This document shows positions 53,940 through 63,192 of a DNA stretch of 64,000 bases, in pieces. The notes under the pieces are model-generated. The model was given only the letters and a program-made list of their open reading frames with translations, was not told the DNA's origin and did no database searches. Position numbers and translations under genes: made by a program. The stretch is from NCBI RefSeq assembly GCF_007991515.1, contig NZ_BJYM01000012.1, positions 62,001 through 126,000 on the forward strand. The letters are read 5' to 3'. Every line of letters starts with the position of its first letter. The first letter of the stretch is position 1. This DNA is from Oceanobacillus sojae. Lineage in GTDB: Bacteria; Bacillota; Bacilli; Bacillales; Amphibacillaceae.

Positions 53940-54395
53940 TTATGCTTTCGTATTCTTTTTATTTGCCAATGTGTCTATCAGCCAAAAAAAGACACTCGGA
54001 TAAGCAGACAAGAATATAAAATTAATTATCATTTCTCTGTTATTAAAATCAGGGAAAACTCCACCTAATACGAAATATGCCAATAAAGCAATTACTATTC
54101 CCGCTAAAACATGCAGGACGGCTCTCAAAGTATTCCCAGCTTCTGTATTCATAATCCCGGATGTTATTTTATCAATTCCGGCAGAAGCTGGAATCCCTGC
54201 AAGAAAAACAATTGGAGCTATATACCAAAGAGAAAACAAAAAAGAAAATAATAAAACTTCCGAAGCAACTGTAAAGAATGCTGTATTAATTTCCTTGCTT
54301 GCAGATTCAGTTATCATAGTAAATACAAATCCCATATTGAAAGAAGTAATACATGCTGCCAATAGCTTACTTTTTGAAAAAATATTTTTTAACAT
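53940..54395 (-). CDS. Four-helix membrane protein, unknown
   Basis: A 151-residue protein with four hydrophobic helices (about 15-30, 39-72, 92-114 and 122-142) and a Lys/Asn-rich end. It begins 69 nt downstream of the beta-helix gene and may be in its operon. AAGGGACG precedes the ATG. No family recognised. Confidence 0.65.
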   Translation of the reverse strand: MLKNIFSKSKLLAACITSFNMGFVFTMITESASKEINTAFFTVASEVLLFSFLFSLWYIAPIVFLAGIPASAGIDKITSGIMNTEAGNTLRAVLHVLAGIVIALLAYFVLGGVFPDFNNREMIINFIFLSAYPSVFFWLIDTLANKKNTKA

Positions 54396-54464
54396 AACAA
54401 CGTCCCTTACTGAATCTCAATTACATCCATTAAAAACAGTAATTCTTTTTGAAATTTCCTTACT

Positions 54465-55802
54465 CTATTCTTCTTCATCCTCATAAATATATTGCGAAGT
54501 TTCATCACTTCCGTAAGCCTCAATAAATACAGAAAAAGAAGTATACCACTCATCCTTCCAAATCCAGATTCCCTCTTGTTCATGTTCTTTATAATAGATA
54601 TTCTCAGTCAGAAGGTTGTTCTTATTTTCTTGAAAGAAATTGGCAATAAAAATGCGTGATGCACTGGCAGTAAATTTATTTTCTTTTATCTCATTATCAT
54701 ACACATTATACTGCAGCAGAAGCTGTCCGCCATCTAACTCTTTTGTGTCATTTCGAAAGAGAGTATTTCCCGAAATCAACGTATCACGGGTACCGCCTCT
54801 TTCTTCATCATATCCGCCGATAGATATTCCGGTATAATAATTATGTGAAACCAGGTTATCTGTTATTTGAATATCCTCAGCATATTTCCCGGCATGTTCT
54901 GATGTAGCTTCAATTCCAATATCATTCTCATACAACTCATTCTTATCAATAAGAATATCTTTCCCTCCATCTACATAAATAGCCGCTGCATTATACTCCT
55001 CGCCATACGCCGGATTAGCAAAAGAGGATATATGGTGCACCGTATTATTTTGCACCTTACCGTTCCGAACATAATCAGCGTCAGGATTATCGGCAATTCC
55101 TTCGTATCCTATCAGATCAATTCCGATATTATCACTGAACCGTACCATATTTTCTTCTACTGTAAATCCATCAATATCGCCATTTAATACAATCGATTCA
55201 CTGGCACCCAGCTTTAAATCCTCAACAAGGTTATGTACGATATTTATATCCTTCATGGAACCTGTTCCATATGCGGCAATTCCATGACCGTTCCCTTCCT
55301 CATGCAAGGTTTTTATTCCTTTAACAGTATTGTCCTCCACTGTAATATGACTGCTGGAGCCAGTAATAAAAATACCCATTACTGTTTCATCCATCAAATC
55401 CGTCGTTACATTTTCTATCGTTAATCCTTCTATGTTTATATAATTCTTATCCTCCAGAACAACAAGCGCTCGGTCTCCATCTGCAGAATCCATATTGCCG
55501 CCATCAAGGGTAACTTCTTCCTCTTCATACGACTGAAAAGTGATTGGCTTCTGCTTCGTACCGGTGTGCTGAACAATCAGCGGCTCCTCATACGTTCCTT
55601 CACGAATAAATACTGTTGTTCCTGCCTCAGCTTCAGAACTTGCTTTAGCAATTGTTCGAAATGGGTTTTCCAGTGTGCCTTCATTTTGATCGTCTCCATC
55701 CATTGCTACATAAATTACCTGATTGGCAGGAAGATGCGAGCAGAAAGCAAATAACACACCAGCAGCACATCCTAATACTATAAATAATCCAATTTTCTTC
55801 AT
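54465..55802 (-). CDS. Exported right-handed beta-helix protein
   Basis: A 445-residue protein with an N-terminal signal sequence (LFIVLGCAAGVLFAF) followed by DUF1565-like start (DGDDQNEGTLENPFRTIAKA) and about ten parallel beta-helix repeats of the pectate-lyase/NosD type (e.g. ITGSSSHITVEDNTVKGI, YYTGISIGGYDE). The fold binds or cleaves polysaccharides in relatives; catalytic residues are not identifiable. The C at the signal end lacks a proper lipobox. Close to the PepSY-type envelope genes only in general function, not in position. Confidence 0.82.
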   Translation of the reverse strand: MKKIGLFIVLGCAAGVLFAFCSHLPANQVIYVAMDGDDQNEGTLENPFRTIAKASSEAEAGTTVFIREGTYEEPLIVQHTGTKQKPITFQSYEEEEVTLDGGNMDSADGDRALVVLEDKNYINIEGLTIENVTTDLMDETVMGIFITGSSSHITVEDNTVKGIKTLHEEGNGHGIAAYGTGSMKDINIVHNLVEDLKLGASESIVLNGDIDGFTVEENMVRFSDNIGIDLIGYEGIADNPDADYVRNGKVQNNTVHHISSFANPAYGEEYNAAAIYVDGGKDILIDKNELYENDIGIEATSEHAGKYAEDIQITDNLVSHNYYTGISIGGYDEERGGTRDTLISGNTLFRNDTKELDGGQLLLQYNVYDNEIKENKFTASASRIFIANFFQENKNNLLTENIYYKEHEQEGIWIWKDEWYTSFSVFIEAYGSDETSQYIYEDEEE

Positions 55803-55839
55803 GATTTTCTCCTAAACAAATTTATTTCTTTTCTTCTTT

Positions 55840-56004
55840 CTAATTCTCATTATCCCTGTCGTTATCCTTTTCCTCCTCTTCATCAGGAAGCGGATCTATT
55901 TTATGCTTATAGCCGTATCCTTTTGATAAAGTAACTAAAGATAAAATAATAACCATTGCAACCACAATGACTGAAACAGCAATTACTGCGATATAAGACC
56001 CCAT
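55840..56004 (-). CDS. YtzI-like 54-residue membrane protein
   Basis: A short gene with an ideal ribosome site (GGAGG 8 nt before ATG 56004). The product has one membrane helix (about 4-26), the segment KGYGYKHKIDPLPDEEEE and an acidic tail. The YKHxIDP pattern after a helix resembles the B. subtilis YtzI family of unknown function. Confidence 0.7.
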   Translation of the reverse strand: MGSYIAVIAVSVIVVAMVIILSLVTLSKGYGYKHKIDPLPDEEEEKDNDRDNEN

Positions 56005-56242
56005 GATATACCTCCATTATCCCTTCTTATCTTCTATCCTATTAAACTATACATACCTTTTCAATAAATTTCTATCCTTCCTCAAAAATGTTATTCCTGA
56101 GTTATATAGAGAATAAGCAACTATACTACCGGATATATTGGTATTTTTAAGTTATTTCCCAATCATTCCATTAAACAGCATATAAAGCATATTTTTGCTG
56201 AAATATACAGTTTGAGAATATTTTTCTTTCTCTGTAACATAT

Positions 56243-56272
56243 TTGTTAACTCATGTTGATTTCATGTAATAT
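56243..56272 (+). promoter_or_regulatory. Predicted promoter of the ehu operon
   Basis: TTGTTA (56243-56248), 18 nt, TAATAT (56267-56272). An AATGTT/AACATT inverted repeat follows near 56298, a possible operator. The remaining 56.0-56.24 kb is AT-rich and empty. Confidence 0.45.
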
Positions 56273-56347
56273 TCTTTTTTTAGAGAATAGCGACAATGTT
56301 AATCAACATTTTTTATTATCTATTATTTTTTAAGGGGGAGCATTTAG

Positions 56348-57208
56348 TTGAGGAACAAAATAATACTTATTGGTCTTGCTTTATTTCTATTGCTGCTGGC
56401 TGCTTGCGGCGGTTCAGATAATAGTTTAGAAAGCATTCAGGATTCTGGTACGGTCGAAGTCGGTTTTGCAAATGAATCACCTTATGCTTATGAAGAAGAT
56501 GGTGAATTAAAAGGAGCGGCCGTCGATATTGCCACAGCAGTTTTTGCTGAGCTTGGTGTTGATAATGTAGAAGGTAAATTATCTGACTTCAGTGAGCTGA
56601 TTCCAGGAGTACAGGCAGGACAGTTTGATGTTGTTACTGCTGGTATGGCTATCCAACCGGACCGCTGTGAAAATGCACTTTTCGGTGAGCCGGAAATGGT
56701 ATATGGCGAAGGACTTGTTGTGGAAGCAGGTAATCCATTATCTATTGAAAGCTACAAAGATATTGCAGATAATCCGGATATAACAGTAGTTGTTATGGAA
56801 GGAGCTACAGAAATTGAATTTTTAAAATCAGAAGGAGTTGCCGATGACCAAATCATCACTGCATCTGATATTCCTGCAACCTTCTCTGCTATACAAGCAG
56901 GACGTGCTGATGCAACAACTGGTACGGAAATGACCGTTCGAATGGCTTTTGAATCTGCTGACACAGAGGATTTAGAAATTGTTGAAAGTTTTGAACAGCC
57001 AGAAATAGACGGTGTACCAAGCTATGGTGCAGCTGCATTCAGCCTGGAAAATGAAGAGCTTCGTGATGCATATAACGAAAAATTAGAAGAGTTAAAAGAA
57101 GACGGTACTGTTGCTGAATTATTGGAACAAAACGGATTTCATCCAGAAAGCAATTTTGTTGAAGCCGGCTCTGTAACAACGGAGCAAGTATGTCAGGGTG
57201 AATATTAA
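56348..57208 (+). CDS. ehuB: Ectoine/hydroxyectoine-binding lipoprotein EhuB
   Basis: Solute-binding lipoprotein of 286 residues with lipobox LLAAC. Family features are the SBP_bac_3 core, the ADIATAVF-type region, MAIQPDRCENALFGEPE and the C-terminal Cys, which pairs in EhuB with the inner Cys (RCENA ... EQVCQ). It delivers ectoine or hydroxyectoine to EhuCD for use as osmoprotectant or nutrient. The start is TTG with GGGGGAG 8 nt before it. A stem-loop follows the gene, likely to raise its mRNA over the distal genes. Confidence 0.92.
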   Translation: MRNKIILIGLALFLLLLAACGGSDNSLESIQDSGTVEVGFANESPYAYEEDGELKGAAVDIATAVFAELGVDNVEGKLSDFSELIPGVQAGQFDVVTAGMAIQPDRCENALFGEPEMVYGEGLVVEAGNPLSIESYKDIADNPDITVVVMEGATEIEFLKSEGVADDQIITASDIPATFSAIQAGRADATTGTEMTVRMAFESADTEDLEIVESFEQPEIDGVPSYGAAAFSLENEELRDAYNEKLEELKEDGTVAELLEQNGFHPESNFVEAGSVTTEQVCQGEY

Positions 57209-57244
57209 TCTTGAAAGTAGATGAAACAGATATTTTCAGACTCC

Positions 57245-57285
57245 ATAGGGCGGTTCCTTCACTAAGGAGCGCCCTATCTTTGTTT
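57245..57285 (+). terminator. Intercistronic stem-loop between ehuB and ehuC
   Basis: ATAGGGCGGTTCCTT pairs with AAGGAGCGCCCTAT (one mismatch), followed by CTTTGTTTTG. A leaky terminator or mRNA stabiliser that would give excess binding protein, common in ABC operons. Confidence 0.65.
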
Positions 57286-57346
57286 TGGCGAGTAATAAAA
57301 TCCCAGTAAAAATGCACACACAATAATTATTAAGGAGGTATTTACC

Positions 57347-58006
57347 ATTAGTGCAATATTAGAGGTTGCCCCGCAATTATGGCGTGGTATTCAAATAACT
57401 GTATCTATTTTATTTGCTTCTGCACTGTTTGCATATGCTATGTCATTTATAGCAGGACTATGCCGGCTTTCCAATAATTTTATATTACGAAAATTGACTG
57501 GATTTTATGTAGAGGTATTTCGGGGGACATCGTTGATTGTTCAGCTATTCTGGCTGTATTATGCAGTTCCGATGCTATTTGGGATTAATCTGGGTTCAAA
57601 TTGGTGGATTGGTGTCATTGCAATTGGCCTAAACTATGGCGCATATCTTTCAGAAGTCGTCCGCAGCTCCATTTTATCTGTATCTCAAGGACAGTATGAA
57701 GCTGCAACTGCGTTAAATATGTCTTCTTTTCAAAGGATGCGCCTTATTATTTTCCCACAGGCAGTACGTATGATGCTTCCTGAATTCGGTAACTATACCA
57801 TTCAAATTTTAAAAGGGACCTCTCTTGTCTCTTTAATTGGATTAACGGATATTTTATATTATGGAGATGTAATGCGAAGCACCAGCTTATCTTTATCACC
57901 ATTGATTTATCTAACTGCACTTATATTCTATTTCATATTAGCCCTTCCGTTAATTTTCCTTACCAGGAAGGCTGAAAAAATTGCTAAAAAGGGGGTAGCT
58001 AGCTGA
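57347..58006 (+). CDS. ehuC: Ectoine ABC transporter permease EhuC, ATT start
   Basis: HisM-type permease of 219 residues with five helices and the EAA loop EAATALNMSSFQRMRLIIFPQ. Homology to EhuC requires about 31 residues upstream of the first ATG (57440), and only ATT at 57347 lies 7 nt after the perfect AAGGAGGT; there is no ATG, GTG or TTG in frame between the preceding stop (57296) and 57440. ATT, known for infC, is therefore the probable start codon. It overlaps ehuD by 1 nt. A sequencing error from ATG is possible. Confidence 0.85.
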   Translation: MSAILEVAPQLWRGIQITVSILFASALFAYAMSFIAGLCRLSNNFILRKLTGFYVEVFRGTSLIVQLFWLYYAVPMLFGINLGSNWWIGVIAIGLNYGAYLSEVVRSSILSVSQGQYEAATALNMSSFQRMRLIIFPQAVRMMLPEFGNYTIQILKGTSLVSLIGLTDILYYGDVMRSTSLSLSPLIYLTALIFYFILALPLIFLTRKAEKIAKKGVAS

Positions 58007-58719
58007 TGAACCTGAATTATTGGAGCTGGGATACATTTTTCGATGCGTTACCAGTGGTATTACAAGGGCTTGGGATTACGATTGGACTGACGTTTGCCAG
58101 CTACCTTTTTGCCTTAATTTTTGGTTTTTTGTGGACATTCTTACGCCGCGTCCCAAATCGTTTTATTCATTTCATTGTCACTTGGACCATGGAATTTATA
58201 CGCTCTACGCCTCCACTTGTTCAATTATTTTTTATCTATTACGCCTTACCGGTGATACCTTATATTGGAATATCACTTCACCCATTCGCTTGTGCCGTGT
58301 TGGGACTTGGTATACACTTTAGTACGTATATTGGTGAAATTTATCGCTCTGGAATTGAAAATGTGGATAAGGGACAATGGGAGGCTTCTACTGCACTGAA
58401 TATTTCTACATGGGATAAATGGCGAAGGATTATTCTTCCGCAAGCAATCCCGCCGACCATTCCAATGCTTGGAAATTACTTTATTATTATGTTTAAAGAG
58501 GTTCCTCTGGCATCTACCATCGGGGTAGCAGGTATTATGCTGCTTGCCAGATCATATGGTGCGGAAAACTGGTCCTACCTTGAACCGTTAACCATTGTAG
58601 GAATCATTTTCTTAGTACTAAGCTACCCTTCTGCAGTGCTGATTAAGAAGTTAGAGAATCGTTTCAACAAAAGATTCGATAAAAATCAAATCATGAAAGA
58701 CAAAGGAGCAATGCAATAA
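58006..58719 (+). CDS. ehuD: Ectoine ABC transporter permease EhuD
   Basis: Second permease of the heterodimer, 237 residues, with five helices and the EAA-type loop EASTALNISTWDKWRRIILPQ. The motifs MEFIRSTPPLVQLFFIYY and GIHFSTYIGEIYRSGIENVDKGQ are typical. It starts with the TGATG overlap of ehuC and shares 1 nt with ehuA, so all four genes are translationally coupled from ehuC onward. Confidence 0.92.
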   Translation: MNLNYWSWDTFFDALPVVLQGLGITIGLTFASYLFALIFGFLWTFLRRVPNRFIHFIVTWTMEFIRSTPPLVQLFFIYYALPVIPYIGISLHPFACAVLGLGIHFSTYIGEIYRSGIENVDKGQWEASTALNISTWDKWRRIILPQAIPPTIPMLGNYFIIMFKEVPLASTIGVAGIMLLARSYGAENWSYLEPLTIVGIIFLVLSYPSAVLIKKLENRFNKRFDKNQIMKDKGAMQ

Positions 58720-59489
58720 TGGCTGAACCAATCGTTACCTATAAAGATGTTCATAAATCCTTCGGCGATGTAGAAGTGCTGAAAGGAATTGATTTAGATA
58801 TATACCCGGCTGAAAAAGTAGCTGTCATTGGCCCAAGCGGTTCTGGAAAAACAACCATTATCCGTCTGCTGATGACATTGGAGCAGCCAACAGCGGGCGA
58901 TATTATCGTGGATGGCCGTAATCTGTGGAAAATGGAGAAGAACGGGAAATGGATTCACGCAAATGAAAATCATTTACGCTCTATTCGCGGAGATATTGGA
59001 ATGGTATTTCAGCATTTCAATCTGTTTCCACATATGACTATTTTAGAAAATTGTATGACAGCGCCTGTTCATGTGAAAAATGAAGAAAAAAGTGATGTGA
59101 AAAAACGTTCCATAGAAATGCTTGAACGTGTAGGACTTGGAGATAAGCTGGATAACTATCCCAGTCAGCTCTCAGGAGGACAGAAGCAGCGTGTAGCTAT
59201 GGCCCGTGCGCTTGTTATGCGCCCAAAAATTATGCTGTTTGATGAGGTTACCTCAGCACTTGACCCTGAGCTTGTGGGGGAAGTTTTAAATGTCATTCGT
59301 GATATTGCAGAAAACGATGATATGGCAATGATTCTTGTCACACATGAAATGGACTTTGCCCTGGATATAGCAGATAAAGTACTCTTCTTAGATGAAGGGG
59401 TTATCGCGGAGCAGGGAACTGCAAGTGAAGTTATTGAGCATTCCGAGAATCCCCGCGTACAATCGTTCCTGCAGCGTTTTAGAGGATAA
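58719..59489 (+). CDS. ehuA: Ectoine ABC transporter ATPase EhuA
   Basis: Energising subunit of 256 residues: Walker A GPSGSGKTT, Q-loop MVFQHFNLFPHM, signature LSGGQKQR, Walker B IMLFDEVTSALD, H-loop VTHEMD. The E-V instead of the common E-P after Walker B is typical of EhuA. Overlaps ehuD by 1 nt. Ends in a shared strong terminator. Confidence 0.93.
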   Translation: MAEPIVTYKDVHKSFGDVEVLKGIDLDIYPAEKVAVIGPSGSGKTTIIRLLMTLEQPTAGDIIVDGRNLWKMEKNGKWIHANENHLRSIRGDIGMVFQHFNLFPHMTILENCMTAPVHVKNEEKSDVKKRSIEMLERVGLGDKLDNYPSQLSGGQKQRVAMARALVMRPKIMLFDEVTSALDPELVGEVLNVIRDIAENDDMAMILVTHEMDFALDIADKVLFLDEGVIAEQGTASEVIEHSENPRVQSFLQRFRG

Positions 59490-59522
59490 ATGAAGAGAAT
59501 TATACTGCTGAACATTGCTTAT

Positions 59523-59562
59523 AAAAGACCAGCCAGATATTTTTTGCTCTGGCTGGTCTTTT
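59523..59562 (+). terminator. Bidirectional terminator between ehuA and the queuosine transporter
   Basis: AAAAGACCAGCCAGA pairs perfectly with TCTGGCTGGTCTTTT. Confidence 0.92.
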
Positions 59563-59610
59563 CAATGTATTTATAATCAATACAAGAATTAATCTATCAG
59601 ATTCTCCTGT

Positions 59611-60246
59611 TTAAGAAGCCTCCAATAACTCCGCCTGGTTTTTCTCCTCATGCTTTCTAGCTAAGCGGACCAGCAGATACGCAAATGGTGTGTCCATCAC
59701 TGCAACAATAAACTTCCATATATATTGTGATACAATCATTCCAAGTAAAACTGTTGTCGGGACAATCCCCCAAAAAGCAATTGTAATAAATAATATCGTA
59801 TCAATGAGCTGGCTGGTCATCGTTGATAAACTATTACGCAGCCATAGCTTTTTCCTGCCATGACGATGCTTTAATCCATGAAAAATTGTAACACCTAAGT
59901 TCTGGCTGACAAAATAAGAAACCAGACTGGCTAAAATCACGCGGAAACTCCCATTAAAAATTTCTTCAAAAGCAGCCTGTGATTGAAAATCCGCTGCCGG
60001 TGGAAGCTGAATCGCAATATAAATAAATATCATAGCAATAATCTGTGTGAAAAATCCGGCTTGAATCGTTTTTCTCGCAGCCTTTTTTCCATAAACCTCG
60101 CCAATAACATCCATCATTAAATACGTAATCACATAAACAATCGCTGCAGCCGGCAACACAAAGCTTCCCATTTGAAATAATTTGACCGACAAAACATTGG
60201 ACAACAATAACAGCCCAACAAAGACAGCATTTAAGTAAATATACAT
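59611..60246 (-). CDS. yhhQ: Queuosine-precursor transporter (YhhQ/COG1738)
   Basis: Six-helix VUT-family transporter of 211 residues that imports queuosine precursors (preQ0/preQ1) in other bacteria. Signatures are MDVIGEVYGKKAARK, VSYFVSQNLGVTIFH and SQLIDTILFITIAF. The ATG at 60246 follows the AAGGGAACAGGATA ribosome region; the ORF to 60276 has no site. It is the second gene of the preQ1-controlled operon, 47 nt after queF, which supports the assignment. Confidence 0.88.
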   Translation of the reverse strand: MYIYLNAVFVGLLLLSNVLSVKLFQMGSFVLPAAAIVYVITYLMMDVIGEVYGKKAARKTIQAGFFTQIIAMIFIYIAIQLPPAADFQSQAAFEEIFNGSFRVILASLVSYFVSQNLGVTIFHGLKHRHGRKKLWLRNSLSTMTSQLIDTILFITIAFWGIVPTTVLLGMIVSQYIWKFIVAVMDTPFAYLLVRLARKHEEKNQAELLEAS

Positions 60247-60293
60247 TATCCTGTTCCCTTCTCTCCAAAGGTTCAAGGACCTAACGTTTCCCT

Positions 60294-60791
60294 CTATCGA
60301 TTATCTACAGTTTCCGGATACATATCATGCTGCATTAACCGGTCTTCTGCCATCTTTTCAAATTTCGTTCCCGTTTTTCCATAATTACAATATGGATCAA
60401 TGGAGATTCCTCCGCGTGGCATAAATTTTCCTCTCACTTCAATATAACGGGGATCCATCAGTTCAATTAAATCATTCATAATGATATTGACACAGTCCTC
60501 ATGGAAATCACCATGGTTTCGGAAACTGAATAAATATAATTTTAAAGATTTACTCTCTACCATTTTAATATCTGGAATATAGCTGATATAAATTGTTCCA
60601 AAATCAGGCTGATTTGTCATTGGACAAAGTGTTGTAAATTCCGGACAGTTTAATTTCACAAAATAATCCCGGTTCGGATGCTGATTATCAAACACCTCTA
60701 AAATCTCTGGTGTATAATCAAACGCATATTTCGTTTCTTTATTTCCCAGCAATTCAATTCCTTGCAGATCCTTTTCACTTCTTCCTGCCAT
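60294..60791 (-). CDS. queF: NADPH-dependent 7-cyano-7-deazaguanine reductase QueF
   Basis: Reduces preQ0 to preQ1 in queuosine biosynthesis. The 165-residue unimodular QueF has the active-site Cys in [21 protein letters not shown] and the conserved [10 protein letters not shown] region. AAGGAGG precedes ATG 60791. The mRNA carries a preQ1-I riboswitch. The de novo genes queC, queD and queE are not in the window, so they lie elsewhere or preQ0/preQ1 is scavenged by the neighbouring transporter. Confidence 0.96.
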   Translation of the reverse strand: MAGRSEKDLQGIELLGNKETKYAFDYTPEILEVFDNQHPNRDYFVKLNCPEFTTLCPMTNQPDFGTIYISYIPDIKMVESKSLKLYLFSFRNHGDFHEDCVNIIMNDLIELMDPRYIEVRGKFMPRGGISIDPYCNYGKTGTKFEKMAEDRLMQHDMYPETVDNR

Positions 60792-60821
60792 GCTGCTCAC
60801 CTCCTTTTGATATTTTAAGAT

Positions 60822-60912
60822 AAACAAAAAAGCCATGCTCCCAAGGAACACAGCTTGATAATTACAAGTTGTCCTTAGTTTTTTATAGAGGGTTAACGCT
60901 AAGAACCTCTGC
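60822..60912 (-). promoter_or_regulatory. preQ1-I riboswitch with terminator upstream of queF
   Basis: The aptamer (minus strand 60912-60872) has AGAGGTTC ... GCG ... ACCCTCTATAAAAAACTA, matching the class I preQ1 pattern of a small pseudoknot with A-rich tail. The expression platform follows: an antiterminator GGACAACTTG/CAAGCTGTGTTCC and a terminator GCTGTGTTCC/GGGAGCATGGC then six T. preQ1 should stop transcription of queF-yhhQ. Confidence 0.92.
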
Positions 60913-60937
60913 CTATTGGTTAAAATTAACACTTCAT

Positions 60938-60966
60938 ATTATAAGAATGTAGACTCTGAATGTCAA
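60938..60966 (-). promoter_or_regulatory. Consensus sigma-A promoter of the queF operon
   Basis: TTGACA (60966-60961), 17 nt, TATAAT (60943-60938): both hexamers perfect, directly upstream of the riboswitch. Confidence 0.88.
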
Positions 60967-61029
60967 TCTTTCTTTTATATTACAAAGTTCCGTATCTTAC
61001 CTTTCATGCCCGGAGCCTGCTCTACAATT

Positions 61030-61953
61030 TTATTTCTCCATATCCTCGCCAATAATGCGCACTTCACGTTCTAACTGTACATCAAATTTCTCTTTCACTG
61101 TCGCCTGGACAAATTGAATTAATGAAATATATTCTGACGCTGTTGCATTATTTTTATTGACAATAAAACCAGCATGTTTTGTAGAAACTTCCGCTCCACC
61201 AATTTGCTGTCCTTGAAGATTACTGTCTTGAATCAGCTTGCCGGCAAAAAAACCGGGCGGCCTCTTAAATACACTGCCGCAAGATGGATATTCCAATGGC
61301 TGCTTGGATTCTCTCTTATATGTAAGATCATCCATTACTTCTTTAATTTCTTCCTTGCTTCCGGGTTTTAGAGCAAAGGTTGCTTCTAAAACAATATAGC
61401 CGTTGTCCGGGATATTACTTGTGCGATAGCTGAGATCCAGCTGATCCGCAGTTAATGACAGCAGCTCTCCATCTTTCGTTACAACTACTGTGCTTTCCAG
61501 CGCATCTTTAATTTCTCCGCCGTATGCGCCTGCATTCATATACAGAGCTCCCCCGACAGAACCCGGAATCCCGCATGCAAACTCTAGTCCCGTAAGTTCT
61601 TCCTTCAAAGCAAAACGGGAAGCATCAATAATTCTTGCACCACTTTGAGAGATGACCTTATCCCCTTCTCGCCAAATGGACGCCAGCTGTTGAAGGTTCA
61701 TAACAATTCCCCGGATTCCGCCATCCTTCACGATTAAATTAGAACCATTTCCAAGCATTGTAAATGGTACATTTTCCTGGTTGGCAAAGCGGATAATTGC
61801 CTGTACTTCTTCATAAGACGATGGCGTGATATAAAAATCTGCAGCCCCGCCTAATTTTGTATACGTATGTTCTCTTATCGGCTCATTGATTAATACATTA
61901 TCTTTATTTGTATGTTGAATTAATTGATCGTAGAGATGATGGTATTTATTCAT
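61030..61953 (-). CDS. murB: UDP-N-acetylenolpyruvoylglucosamine reductase
   Basis: FAD enzyme forming UDP-MurNAc in peptidoglycan synthesis. The 307-residue type IIa form has FAD contacts [15 protein letters not shown] and [20 protein letters not shown], the substrate region LSYRTSNIP and the active-site Ser in [19 protein letters not shown] precedes the ATG. It is a single gene and reads toward queF with no clear terminator between. Confidence 0.96.
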   Translation of the reverse strand: MNKYHHLYDQLIQHTNKDNVLINEPIREHTYTKLGGAADFYITPSSYEEVQAIIRFANQENVPFTMLGNGSNLIVKDGGIRGIVMNLQQLASIWREGDKVISQSGARIIDASRFALKEELTGLEFACGIPGSVGGALYMNAGAYGGEIKDALESTVVVTKDGELLSLTADQLDLSYRTSNIPDNGYIVLEATFALKPGSKEEIKEVMDDLTYKRESKQPLEYPSCGSVFKRPPGFFAGKLIQDSNLQGQQIGGAEVSTKHAGFIVNKNNATASEYISLIQFVQATVKEKFDVQLEREVRIIGEDMEK

Positions 61954-62119
61954 GCTATCATTCCTTTAATTTGCCAAATGATATATATACATTTGGCATT
62001 GTTATTCTTTTTTCTGCCACTGTTTAAAAGCAGACATCCCAGTCTCTCCAGCTTTAACTTTCAATAAGGCTGGAGTAATCTATTTTTGATGAATCCTATA
62101 CTATTGTAGTTGAATCCAA

Positions 62120-62926
62120 TTAATCTTGCCACAAAAAGCTATAAATCAATTTATCAATTTGTGGGCTTTCATGCATAGCACTGTGTGTCAGCTGCGGATC
62201 ATCAATGATTGTCTCTTTATAATTTTGTTCCGGTATTATATTCCTTAAAGTCTTTACACTTTCCGGCACTGCAACAGTATCTCCTGTACTGGCTATGCTG
62301 TACACATTAACATCTGCCGGAAACATATTCTCCCGCAGTACATTTAAAGCGCGGGAATCGGGTTTTAAATCGTCTGCAGCTTCATCCTGATGTAATTCAA
62401 AATAACCTTCATTATAAATACCATCAAACGGACTGCCAATTGCAACAAGCTTATTTACTGTTGGATAACCATTCAGCGGATACTCCATCGTATATTTCAC
62501 TGCCAGAATGCCGCCCATAGAATGGCCAACCAGATTAACCTCCTCTACACGATAGTTTTCCTTTAAGTGCAGGAGCACATTTGCAATCCATTCTGTACTG
62601 TTCTGAAAGCTTGCACGGTTGTCTTCCAGAACAATCTGTACAAACGTCGGTGCGTATCTTCCCTTATTTAAATTATAATCAATTATATTCCCATCTTTTT
62701 GAACATAGTAAATAAAACCTTTATTACCCCACTGGTACGTATTTTCAAAGCGGTCAAGCATATATCCAAACGAATTTTCCGTTCCTTTATAGCCATGTAT
62801 AAAAATAGTCGGTGCCCCAGTATATTCTTCTGCCTGCGTTTGATTCTGCTGATAGAAATAAAAACCTGAAGCAGCACCAATCACAATTACTATACTCAAA
62901 ACAATACCTGCTATCTTCTTTCTCAT
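62120..62926 (-). CDS. DUF915 exported alpha/beta hydrolase
   Basis: A 268-residue protein with an N-terminal membrane anchor (about 5-24) and an alpha/beta hydrolase core: TIFIHGYKGTENSF (oxyanion region), VGHSMGG nucleophile elbow (Ser near 137), and a C-terminal Asp/His (STGDTVAVP, LTHSAMHESP). DUF915 proteins of Firmicutes and Lactobacillales resemble lipases/esterases but the substrate is unknown. It is probably surface-attached. GAGGGAAG precedes the ATG. Confidence 0.85.
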   Translation of the reverse strand: MRKKIAGIVLSIVIVIGAASGFYFYQQNQTQAEEYTGAPTIFIHGYKGTENSFGYMLDRFENTYQWGNKGFIYYVQKDGNIIDYNLNKGRYAPTFVQIVLEDNRASFQNSTEWIANVLLHLKENYRVEEVNLVGHSMGGILAVKYTMEYPLNGYPTVNKLVAIGSPFDGIYNEGYFELHQDEAADDLKPDSRALNVLRENMFPADVNVYSIASTGDTVAVPESVKTLRNIIPEQNYKETIIDDPQLTHSAMHESPQIDKLIYSFLWQD

Positions 62927-63137
62927 GTATTTACTTCCCTCAATTTCTTTTGTAAATCTATGTTTGCATTATTAACAAAAATACATAGCTATTATAACAT
63001 CCTTATCCTGTTAAGACATCTTTTCCGATGAAGAAAAATTGGCAGGTCAAGCCTTAAAAGATACAGATTTACCAGAGCTGGAACCCCTCTTTTCACCAAA
63101 ACTCACGCTGCAATTTCACTTCTTTTTTATAGTGCAA

Positions 63138-63184
63138 TAAAAAAGCAAATAGAATCTGCTTTTATAAACAGCATTCTATTTGCT
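63138..63184 (-). terminator. Terminator of the ZinT-domain gene
   Basis: AGCAAATAGAAT (63144-63155) pairs perfectly with ATTCTATTTGCT (63173-63184); the minus strand continues with six T. Confidence 0.88.
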
Positions 63185-63192
63185 ATTAATCA

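Noticed and set aside
62050-62090. CTCCAGC/GGCTGGAG hairpin after the DUF915 gene
   Set aside because: No T-run on the minus strand; cannot be called a terminator with confidence.
63012-63116. Plus-strand stretch reading SDEEKLAGQALKDTDLPELE
   Set aside because: Protein-like but with no start codon, no ribosome site and too short; possibly a fragment, support too weak.
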